NCBI GenBank assembly: GCA_001802945.1
Contig: MHAK01000062.1
Span: 1 to 64,000, forward strand
Source of the DNA: Ignavibacteria bacterium RIFCSPLOWO2_12_FULL_56_21
GTDB taxonomy: Bacteria > Bacteroidota > Ignavibacteria > UBA10030
Direction: 5' to 3'
Length of the DNA: 64,000 nt
In this document: piece after piece, positions 10,101 through 16,552 of the stretch
How positions within the stretch are numbered: the first letter of the stretch is position 1
Layout of the letters: each line of letters starts with the position of its first letter
Notes under the pieces: model-generated
Told to the model about the DNA's origin: nothing
Databases searched by the model: none
What the model saw: only the letters and a program-made list of their open reading frames with translations
Translations under genes and position numbers: made by a program

Positions 10101-10464
10101 GCAGTTTGGCAGCATTGATCCGACCTTCTACGATGCATGGGATTTCGACAATCAGGTGCCGAGGTTTACCACCGGTGTATCGGGTGAAACCGGCATTCCC
10201 CTTGCATATGAGCTGCGCCAGAACTATCCTAATCCGTTCAACCCGAGCACGACCATTCAGTTTGCACTCCCGAAGGCAGGAAATGTGAGCCTGAAGGTCT
10301 TCAATACGCTCGGTCAGGAAGTGGCGACAGTCGTGGCAGGAGTGTTGACGCCGGGAATACATACCGTGACATTTGATGCGTCGAGACTTTCGACGGGTGT
10401 GTATTTCTATCAGATCAAGGCCGGCGACTTCATGAGCCTGCGAAAAATGGTGCTGGTGAAGTAA
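7144..10464 (+). CDS. Large secreted non-catalytic protein with duplicated starch-binding-like modules and T9SS type-A sorting domain
   Basis: The product is 1106 residues with a signal peptide (cleavage near MFAQ, residue 22). Residues ~25-240 resemble a lectin/LamG-like beta sandwich. A two-module unit follows twice: an E-set domain (TFNVNTASVEDTLK..., ~245-345, and TILVNTSTVPDTLK..., ~465-560) and then a CBM20/CBM48-like domain with the motif VRG(T/S)FNGW (near 376 and near 609). A third, more divergent region covers ~715-1000. The type-A sorting domain starts at N1027 (NYPNPFNPS) and ends LRKMVLVK. No glycoside hydrolase catalytic domain is visible. FNGW modules bind alpha-glucans in AMPK/CBM48/CBM20 families, so I infer a secreted starch/glycogen-binding protein, functionally like SusE/SusF but unrelated in build. 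A strong terminator follows. Confidence 0.82.
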   Translation: MNRTIRLLMGALLVLPSVMFAQVLREDFTGALGTQLTTAGWTQSGSTATNPVTIDSAGLTLTQFPGSGVGNAAVLKTSGQDVYRSFAALNSGSVYLSFMLKVSSAATGDYFIALSPSALQTNYYGRLHIKASGGGFSVGLNKSNEVTGGAVYGTTVIGFDTTVAVVMKYTFSAGDSNDVIDVYVMKDSLRLAEPGSPEIAAYAANTKADAADLGYVTVRQGGASSAAALVIDGINVGRSWKSVSGQTASVTFNVNTASVEDTLKANSSVQVRGSAAPLTWGGDSPMMTNVGGDYWSITHVFDLGTSVNYKYFVTWSGDGWEGGSDKALTVDKDTVLALAYWNRTSPVYTPSDSMDVWFRVHMGSRPDFDPATDSVQVRGTFNGWSASNPLAREGVSKFYSGQVKIPTVALDSAKYKFTFTKTGGTYWEDAIGDRLSLIRGDTTLVWKSFEDKPIVQVLPVTVTILVNTSTVPDTLKPTSFVQMRGGTPPLTWDQTSPVMFTNIGGDYWTANVEFFPGATVQYKIFTFANGTLTADDYGAGWENNTTDGSGNRTLTVGSADTVLPLAFVNGSATTQDQYWRPYTPSDSVDVWFRVNLQSRETFKKGIEAIGVRGSFNGWGPKSLLLKQEAQHGNNGSRKYDALNFWSGVAKIPASAFAGGAVEYKYVVLDANTDSAAIVAWENVSNRTIAQNAAQGDTTLYWKWFDDIPYAPPVVKDTIIVTFRANMNRAISERGFSIGDTLDVRSGYNATAQEVRIKRMTRQGLSTYYQAIDTVVANIGKDLNYQYYVTKNGIEVREIYYDFNYLPAGDAAAEKRRIAVTSNTMSVQDTSTSTANTHRVPRFKNLQHLTQNVTVTYTVDVRPAIYTLLAGKSLVATNITAYVLSDPDSVLLWGVWMNGPAVGGWDTRGAWGSARRADTTSHMYDDGTHGDLVAGDSVFSLLYDYTTADVVGQEFKFGIGGFDNEGGFGNNHNENINDAGSTWTIASQFGSIDPTFYDAWDFDNQVPRFTTGVSGETGIPLAYELRQNYPNPFNPSTTIQFALPKAGNVSLKVFNTLGQEVATVVAGVLTPGIHTVTFDASRLSTGVYFYQIKAGDFMSLRKMVLVK

Positions 10465-10482
10465 GAGGCTGAGTTCGTTGTG

Positions 10483-10520
10483 CAGACAAGGCGGGGAGCG
10501 ATTCCCGCCTTGTCTGTTTA
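10483..10520 (+). terminator. Hairpin terminator after the first operon
   Basis: A perfect 13-bp stem (CAGACAAGGCGGG at 10483-10495 and its complement at 10504-10516) has an 8-base loop and is followed by TTTA. It lies 18 bases after the stop of the starch-binding-like protein. The T run is short, so termination strength is uncertain, but the stem is exact. Confidence 0.8.
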
Positions 10521-10562
10521 TGTGCGTCGACCACGGACACTCATCGTATGTCATATAAGCAT

Positions 10563-12377
10563 ATGTTCGCCACGCCAAATGCGCTATTGGCATTGTTTCT
10601 CATCGCTTTCCTTAACGCCCATGGTCAGACTGGGGGGAAGGAGAACTTCATCCTTGCGCGCGTGGGAAGGCAGGTTATAACGGAAAAAGAATTTCAAGAA
10701 CGGTTTGATCTTCTTCCCGGACCCGGACGTTCATCACCGGGGCAGATCGAAGCCGCCAAGCAGGATATGCTTCTTTCGCTGGTGGCTGAAAAACTCCTCG
10801 CAAATGCCGCCGAAGCCAACGGATTGCTTCGGGATACTGCAATCACTCGAGAGATCGATCAGGTCCGGCGACTTCTGGCCAGGGATGAGCTCTTCAGGGA
10901 TGAAGTGCAACATAAAGTGAAAGTACTTCCTTCGGAGATCCGCCTGGGAGTACAACGTGCAAAGCGACGCCTTCTCGTCTCGTATCTGTTTTCAGAGGAC
11001 CGCACGCCGCTTGACCTCGCGAGGCGGCAGATACGGCGCGGCATGGGATTGAACAGCATGAGCTTTGATTCGACGTCGGGAGTACTTCACGATACTATTA
11101 CGGTCGATTGGGGTCAAGCCGAAGCCGAACTGGAAAACGCAGCATTCGCGGCAAAACCCGGTCAAGTATCCCCGGTGATACACTCCAGTCTTGGCTGGTT
11201 TGTTCTGCAACTGCTCCACGAGGAGCCGAATCCGAACGCGGTCGGCCAGGGCGACAACGAACTCCGCGCGAATGTTGAACGCATTCTGCGTTTGCGGAAA
11301 GAAGAGAAAAGGCTCGAGGAGTTTGTGGCGTCCGCGACGCTCAGTTTTGAAGGAAGGTCAACCCCGGAAAGGTTTCGGGAGATCGCTGAAGTACTGAGGA
11401 CAGTCTTCAACGCTGAAGGACGATGCTCACCGTGTGTTCTTGACGAAGCACAGACTTCTTCCGCCCGGACGTTGTTGTCCCAGCATCTTGGTGATACGCT
11501 TCTGGTGATGGGGAAGCGTGCAATGACCGTGGATGACGGACTGACGCGGTTGTTTGTCAGTGGAACTCGGATCCCTTCGACGGAGCGTCCCGAACTTGAA
11601 CGGTCGCTGAACCGAGCATTTCGGCAATGGGTCCTCCAGGATATATTAGAATCGATTGCACTCGAAAGAGGCCTCGACTCCAGGCCGGAAGTCGCACGGC
11701 ACATCGAATACTGGCAGGCACATTACCTTGCCGAAGGGCTCAGGGCGAAGATTGCTGCTTCCACTTCCGTGACCGACCCGGATGTCTATGCATATGCGCA
11801 TTCTCTGGACTCGACGATTGCTGTCCCGACGCTCGACTTGCGCATAGCCGAGTCTCCCGTGCTGACGAGCATTGTTCATTTCCATGATGCGTTGCGAGCA
11901 GGAGCCTCGCTGGATACGATTCTTGCTTACCTGTCCAGCTTCAAGGTCTACGACGTAAAGATCCGAGACCTGCACAAAGTGCCATTGAACATGGCCGGAG
12001 CTTATGGAACGATTGCATGGAATCTTACTCCCGGTACGTGGTCGAATCCCGCGAAACTGGACACCGTTAGCGTCGTCGTCCAGTTGATCCGTCGATATGA
12101 TCCTCCGCGTCCCCCGGCGTCTGTGTGGGATTCCCTGACCGCCCGGGTTCGGGAGGCGAAGATCAATCGTACTCTGGACGTGACGATTGCCGGTCTCGCC
12201 CGGAAAAACAATGTTGTGCTGTATGATGATGTGCTGCCCAGTGTGCGCGTTTCATCCGTTCCTATGATGACGTATCGAATCCTCGGCTTCGGCGGCAGGA
12301 TGTTCGCGGTCCCGTTCGTCCGGCCGTTCACCGGTTGGGTCGACGTGGAATCACTTCAACGGATGCCGATCCCGTGA
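10563..12377 (+). CDS. PpiC/SurA-like periplasmic peptidyl-prolyl isomerase or chaperone
   Basis: The product is about 604 residues from ATG 10563. An in-frame ATG at 10548 is possible but gives a poorer signal peptide than MFATPNALLALFLIAFLNAHG. The N-terminal part is SurA-like: ILARVGRQVITEKEFQERF is the usual opening, followed by a helical segment with LLSLVAEKLLANAAEANG. A parvulin-like segment is seen around residues 130-225 (AAFAAKPGQVSPVIHSSLGW). The C-terminal ~380 residues are not clearly assigned. Expected role: folding of exported or outer-membrane proteins in the periplasm. The stop overlaps the next start (GTGA), so it is translationally coupled to the SGNH hydrolase gene. The parvulin active-site residues cannot be confirmed by eye, so it may act only as a chaperone. 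Confidence 0.75.
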   Translation: MFATPNALLALFLIAFLNAHGQTGGKENFILARVGRQVITEKEFQERFDLLPGPGRSSPGQIEAAKQDMLLSLVAEKLLANAAEANGLLRDTAITREIDQVRRLLARDELFRDEVQHKVKVLPSEIRLGVQRAKRRLLVSYLFSEDRTPLDLARRQIRRGMGLNSMSFDSTSGVLHDTITVDWGQAEAELENAAFAAKPGQVSPVIHSSLGWFVLQLLHEEPNPNAVGQGDNELRANVERILRLRKEEKRLEEFVASATLSFEGRSTPERFREIAEVLRTVFNAEGRCSPCVLDEAQTSSARTLLSQHLGDTLLVMGKRAMTVDDGLTRLFVSGTRIPSTERPELERSLNRAFRQWVLQDILESIALERGLDSRPEVARHIEYWQAHYLAEGLRAKIAASTSVTDPDVYAYAHSLDSTIAVPTLDLRIAESPVLTSIVHFHDALRAGASLDTILAYLSSFKVYDVKIRDLHKVPLNMAGAYGTIAWNLTPGTWSNPAKLDTVSVVVQLIRRYDPPRPPASVWDSLTARVREAKINRTLDVTIAGLARKNNVVLYDDVLPSVRVSSVPMMTYRILGFGGRMFAVPFVRPFTGWVDVESLQRMPIP

Positions 12378-14386
12378 AACGCACCCGGCCAAATTCAGCC
12401 CCGACGGCTGCATCTGAGATTCCGTTCAGTCGCCGGATCCTGTATGCGACACTCGTGCTGAGTGTCCCCGTTATTTTCTTGGCGTTTCTGGAAGTAGGAT
12501 TGCGGATCGGCGGCTATGGTCCGGACCTACGGCTGTTCGTTCCACGGACGATCGGCGGAACAGAATACTATGGCGTGAACGTTGCAGTGACGTCGAGGTA
12601 CTTCCCTTCTCTTCATGTCCAGCCCGGAATCTCGTCGGATCTCTTCCACGTTCACAAACTGCCCGGTACAATCAGAGTGTTCTGTCTTGGAGAGTCTTCG
12701 ACGCTTGGCTATCCGTTCATGTATAACGGATCGTTTCCGGCTATCCTTCGCGAGGAACTCGCGTTGTTGTATCCCGAACGACCTGTCGAAGTCGTTAATC
12801 TCGGGGTTACGGCAGTCTCTTCGTACACCGTGGCGGAATTCGGAAGGTGGTGTCTGGACTTCGAGCCGGATGTCCTGGTGGTCTACACCGGCCACAACGA
12901 ATATTACGGCGCGCTCGGCGTCGCTTCGACGGAATCGGTGGGAAGAGCCCGGTGGTTCGTTCGAACGTATCTCGCTCTCCATGAGTGGAAAACGTTCCTC
13001 CTGGTCAAATCTCTCATTGGTCGATTGGGCGGGAATGCAGGGTCGGATTCTCCCGAAAGGAAATCGGGAACACTCATGGAAGCACTCGCGCGGGAGAAAG
13101 ACATTCCGTTCGGTTCATCGTTGTATCAAGAGGGGCTGGATCAGTTTGCAGCAAACATCGGGTCATTGTTGGAGGCGGCACAGCGCCGAAGCGTTCCAGT
13201 CGTATTGAGCACCCTGACATCCAATCTGAGAGACCTTGAGCCTCTTCGCACCGTACTCACCGCAACCTCGCCAGGTTTTGATCGAACAGCTCATGATGCG
13301 GCGATTGTCAGCTTTCGGAATATGGTGGTGCATGGGAAGGCTCTGGACGTGCGGGAGCAGCTGCGCGTCCTGGCGAATGCCGACACCGGCGCGGCGGACA
13401 TCGCGTTTCTGCTGGGCAGGGCAAACGAGCTTGCAGAAGACTATGCATCCGCACAGCAGTGGTACGCGAGAGCGCGGGATCTGGACGCCCTGAGATTCCG
13501 TGGTTCGAGTGATCTCAATGAGCTTATCCGCACGCTCGCGAAGACGTACGGCATGCCCGTGGCAGAACCCGAGCAGATCATGCAGCGGAGATCTCGGTAT
13601 GGATTGATCGGATCGCGTTTCCTCCTTGAACACGTACACCCTACATTGGAGGGATATGGGATTTTGGCGGAGGCAATGCTCGATCCATTGCTCGAAGTGT
13701 TGCCAAAAGCCGGTCGTGCCGCCGTCTCAAAGTCCAGCAAGTTTCGGGCAGTGGTGACGCCGGTCGATACGATCGCAGCTTCCATGCGCATTGACATTCT
13801 GGTACACAGCTGGCCGTTCACCGTAACGAACAGATCGCTCTCGGACCTTCGCGCAGGATCCTGGGAAGAATCGTTGTCCCTTGGCTTCCTTCGCAGAGAA
13901 CTGACGTGGGAAGAAATGCATGTCCGCGCAGCCGAGAGATACGAGAGTGATGCGAAATGGGATGCGGCGGCGAATGAATATCGGGCGTTGATTGCAGCAA
14001 CGCCGTACAATGTGTCGCCATTCCTTCGTCTTGGTGGAGTCCTTCTGCAACATGGCCGGCGTGACGACGCAAAACATGTTTATGAGGCATCGCTGAAGAT
14101 CGAAGAGACTTCGCAGGCTCGCCTGAAATTGGCCCAATATTATTTTGACTCGGAGAACTATGCTGATGCTGCTCGGGAGCTCCGCTCGGCGTTGTCCCTT
14201 GGCCAACTGCCGCGTACCAGCTTACCCGACATACGGCTTGCCTTGGTGACGGCGCTTCTTCGGTCAGGAGATCTTAACGCCGCGGGCGGTGAAGCGGAAA
14301 AGCTCGCTGCCGAATATCCATCCTACCAGCCTGCACAGGGGCTGAGGGATGAGGTCAGACGGAGACTTGGAGGACCGGGACGATGA
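12374..14386 (+). CDS. Membrane-anchored SGNH/GDSL hydrolase with C-terminal TPR region
   Basis: I choose GTG 12374, which overlaps the upstream stop (GTGA); a longer in-frame ATG at 12335 lies inside the previous gene. The product is 670 residues. An N-terminal membrane segment (ILYATLVLSVPVIFLAFLEVGL) is followed by an SGNH domain: nucleophile block CLGESSTLG (S108), block III YTGHNE (N175) and the C-terminal H-V-H-P-T (H420/H422). The last ~150 residues look like tetratricopeptide repeats (ARDLDALR; YEASLKIEETSQARLKLAQYYF). Enzymes of this fold act as esterases or acetyl-transfer partners on glycans. The gene overlaps the small membrane protein downstream (ATGA) and leads a block with a carbamoyltransferase, so it probably acts on the same unknown substrate. 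Confidence 0.83.
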   Translation: MKRTRPNSAPTAASEIPFSRRILYATLVLSVPVIFLAFLEVGLRIGGYGPDLRLFVPRTIGGTEYYGVNVAVTSRYFPSLHVQPGISSDLFHVHKLPGTIRVFCLGESSTLGYPFMYNGSFPAILREELALLYPERPVEVVNLGVTAVSSYTVAEFGRWCLDFEPDVLVVYTGHNEYYGALGVASTESVGRARWFVRTYLALHEWKTFLLVKSLIGRLGGNAGSDSPERKSGTLMEALAREKDIPFGSSLYQEGLDQFAANIGSLLEAAQRRSVPVVLSTLTSNLRDLEPLRTVLTATSPGFDRTAHDAAIVSFRNMVVHGKALDVREQLRVLANADTGAADIAFLLGRANELAEDYASAQQWYARARDLDALRFRGSSDLNELIRTLAKTYGMPVAEPEQIMQRRSRYGLIGSRFLLEHVHPTLEGYGILAEAMLDPLLEVLPKAGRAAVSKSSKFRAVVTPVDTIAASMRIDILVHSWPFTVTNRSLSDLRAGSWEESLSLGFLRRELTWEEMHVRAAERYESDAKWDAAANEYRALIAATPYNVSPFLRLGGVLLQHGRRDDAKHVYEASLKIEETSQARLKLAQYYFDSENYADAARELRSALSLGQLPRTSLPDIRLALVTALLRSGDLNAAGGEAEKLAAEYPSYQPAQGLRDEVRRRLGGPGR

Positions 14387-14631
14387 ACTGGCTAAAGAAC
14401 ATGAGGGATTCGATGTTCAGGGGCTGGATGGCTTTTGCGCATGTCCTGGGAATCATCAATACAACGCTTCTGCTGACAGCGGTGTATGTGGTTATGGTTC
14501 TTCCCATGCGAGCAGTGTGGTGGATCATTCGGAAAGATCCGCTGCAATTGCGGCACGTTCATTCATCGACGCAGTGGCAAGAACGCGACGCGGAAGAACC
14601 ATCGATCGAAGAACGTTCGCATCCCTTCTGA
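14383..14631 (+). CDS. SxtJ-like small membrane protein
   Basis: This 82-residue protein has one or two membrane segments (AHVLGIINTTLLLTAVYVVM) followed by P-M-R-A-V-W-W-I-I-R-K-D-P-L and a tail with QWQERD. The order of a membrane helix ending in P, a basic R...KDPL motif and an aromatic-x-x-R-(D/E) tail matches my recollection of the C-terminal half of the SxtJ family, which commonly travels with NodU/CmcH carbamoyltransferases. It is shorter than the ~130 residues usual for SxtJ. It starts inside the SGNH stop (ATGA) and ends three bases before the carbamoyltransferase start. Role unknown; a membrane tether or partner for the enzyme is an inference. Confidence 0.68.
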   Translation: MNWLKNMRDSMFRGWMAFAHVLGIINTTLLLTAVYVVMVLPMRAVWWIIRKDPLQLRHVHSSTQWQERDAEEPSIEERSHPF

Positions 14632-14634
14632 CTC

Positions 14635-16371
14635 ATGCGCATCCTCGGACTGTCCGCGTATTATCATGATTCCGCGGCGGCGATCGTCATCGATGGAAAG
14701 CCGATTGCAGCGGCGCAGGAGGAACGGTTCACGCGGAAAAAGCACGACGCCTCCTTTCCGCGTCACGCAGTACGGTATTGCATGTCCGCCGCGGGCCTTT
14801 CGATGGACGACCTGGATGCGGTTGTCTTCTATGAAAAGCCGTTTGTGAAATTCGAGCGGCTTTTGACAACGATCGTGGCGACGGCTCCCAGGAACATGCG
14901 ACAGTACCTGGCGGCCATGCCGGTGTGGATGAGAGAGAAGCTGTGGCTCCCGGCGAGTCTGCGGAAGGAGCTTGGGTACAGCGGCCGTTTGCTCTTCACA
15001 AGTCACCACCGATCGCATGCAGCGAGTGCATTCTTCTGCTCCGGGTTTCCGGAGGCTTCCGTGCTGACCATCGACGGGGTAGGGGAATGGGAGACGGCGA
15101 CGCGGGGATATGCTCGTAATCTCGACATTACTTTGACGCACAAGATCAGCTTTCCGCATTCTCTGGGATTGCTGTATTCCGCGTTCACCGGATATCTCGG
15201 GTTCAAGGTGAACAGCGGAGAATACAAGGTCATGGGACTTGCGCCCTACGGAACACCCAGGTATGAGAGCCTGATCAGGGACCATCTCATCGACGTGCAC
15301 ACAGACGGCAGTTTTCACGTGCATCAGGAGTGTTTTGCGTACACCTACGGGCTTCGCATGTTCAACGGCAAATTTGAGCGACTGTTCGGACGACCAGCGC
15401 GTGAGCCGGCTTCTGCACTGGATCAGTTTCACAAAGATGTGGCTGCTTCGATCCAAAAGGTCACGAGCGACGTGATGGTGCTTCTGGCTGCAGCGACAGT
15501 ACGGGAAACAGGAATACCAGACTTGTGTATGGCGGGAGGTGTGGCGCTGAACTGCGTGGCTAATGCGAACATCCTGCGCGAAGCCGGTGTGCGACGGCTC
15601 TTTGTGCAGCCTGCTGCCGGAGATGCGGGAGGCGCGCTGGGGGCTGCGCTCGATGTTTTCCACAGCGTGGAACGCCATCCGCGGTCATGGAAGATGGAGC
15701 ACGCATATTTCGGTCCAGAGTTCTCGGATGAAGAGATCGGTCAGGTATTAGAACAGTATGGCGTGCCTTTCGAGAAATGCGACCGGCAGGGTTTACTCGA
15801 TCGAACAGCCCGCGCCATTCTCGACCAGGACGTCGTGGGATGGTTTCAGGGGCGAATGGAGTGGGGTCCCCGCGCGTTGGGCAATCGGTCCATCCTCGCC
15901 GACGCCAGAAATCCTCACAATCAAAGGCGTGTGAACGAGAAGATAAAATTCCGGGAGAGTTTTCGACCTTTTGCGCCGGCAGTCACCGAAGAACATTTCA
16001 GCGAGTGGTTTGCGGGACCACAGGATGAGTATATGCTGGTAACGTGTTCTGTCCGTTCCGACAAAAGAGTGCTCCCGTCAGTGACGCATGTCGACGGGTC
16101 GGCTCGAACGCAAACCGTCAAGAGTTCCGTGAATCCGCTCTTCCACGGGTTATTGTCGGAAGTAGGGCGACAGTCCGGATGTCCTGTGGTGATAAATACG
16201 TCGTTCAATGTAAGGGGCGAACCAATCGTGTGCACGCCGGTGGACGCGTTGAGGTGTTTCTTTTCCACGAATATTGATTCTCTGGCGATGGGAGGCTATT
16301 TTGTTCAGAAGTCGCGCACGTCGCACGTCGACGCCAGTCGATTCGGCGACCTCAAGACCTCACCGGATTGA
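14635..16371 (+). CDS. Carbamoyltransferase of the NodU/CmcH/TobZ family
   Basis: The product is 578 residues. It opens with the family signature MRILGLSAYYHDSAA, followed by AAQEERFTRKKHDASFP, then the H-x-x-x-H metal motif in SHHRSHAASAFF. The C-terminal domain has the usual WFQGRMEWGPRALGNRSILAD and NTSFNVRGEPIVCTPVDA. The family uses carbamoyl phosphate and ATP to make a carbamoyl-adenylate in the Kae1-like N-terminal domain and passes the carbamoyl group to a hydroxyl of a small molecule or glycan. No antibiotic or nodulation-factor genes are nearby, so the acceptor is unknown. Its context (SGNH, SxtJ-like, DUF5989) indicates a membrane-associated envelope or secreted-glycan modification. 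Three bases separate it from the upstream stop. Confidence 0.92.
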   Translation: MRILGLSAYYHDSAAAIVIDGKPIAAAQEERFTRKKHDASFPRHAVRYCMSAAGLSMDDLDAVVFYEKPFVKFERLLTTIVATAPRNMRQYLAAMPVWMREKLWLPASLRKELGYSGRLLFTSHHRSHAASAFFCSGFPEASVLTIDGVGEWETATRGYARNLDITLTHKISFPHSLGLLYSAFTGYLGFKVNSGEYKVMGLAPYGTPRYESLIRDHLIDVHTDGSFHVHQECFAYTYGLRMFNGKFERLFGRPAREPASALDQFHKDVAASIQKVTSDVMVLLAAATVRETGIPDLCMAGGVALNCVANANILREAGVRRLFVQPAAGDAGGALGAALDVFHSVERHPRSWKMEHAYFGPEFSDEEIGQVLEQYGVPFEKCDRQGLLDRTARAILDQDVVGWFQGRMEWGPRALGNRSILADARNPHNQRRVNEKIKFRESFRPFAPAVTEEHFSEWFAGPQDEYMLVTCSVRSDKRVLPSVTHVDGSARTQTVKSSVNPLFHGLLSEVGRQSGCPVVINTSFNVRGEPIVCTPVDALRCFFSTNIDSLAMGGYFVQKSRTSHVDASRFGDLKTSPD

Positions 16372-16382
16372 CCGGACCTCGC

Positions 16383-16541
16383 ATGTCAAAGATCTTCGTC
16401 CTCAAAGAATTCCTCGCCTACTTCCGCCAGCGGAAGAAGTGGTGGTTGTTGCCGCTGGTCATCATGTTCCTGCTGCTCAGCGTCTTGGTGGTGTTCGCCC
16501 AAGGGTCGGCGCTTGCTCCGTTCATTTACACGCTCTTCTAA
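16383..16541 (+). CDS. DUF5989-family small membrane protein
   Basis: This 52-codon gene is easily missed by length filters. It encodes a short basic N-terminus ending FRQRKKWW, one membrane helix (LLPLVIMFLLLSVLVVF) and the tail AQGSALAPFIYTLF. I recognise the K-K-W-W-L-L-P start of the helix and the A-Q-G-S-A-(L/V)-A-P-F-I-Y-T-L-F ending as the hallmark of DUF5989, a family repeatedly found beside carbamoyltransferases and SxtJ-like proteins. It lies 11 bases after the carbamoyltransferase stop and 11 bases before the secreted amylase gene. Function unknown. One membrane-spanning segment makes it a plausible subunit of a carbamoyltransferase complex at the inner membrane. Confidence 0.85.
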   Translation: MSKIFVLKEFLAYFRQRKKWWLLPLVIMFLLLSVLVVFAQGSALAPFIYTLF

Positions 16542-16552
16542 GGGTCCAACCA

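Noticed and set aside
14563-15678. 371-codon open frame on the minus strand opposite the carbamoyltransferase
   Set aside because: Antisense to a gene with all family signatures; the frame itself has no recognisable domain.
12374-16541. Saxitoxin-type or antibiotic biosynthesis cluster
   Set aside because: The carbamoyltransferase and SxtJ-like names suggest it, but no polyketide, amidinotransferase or aminoglycoside genes are present.
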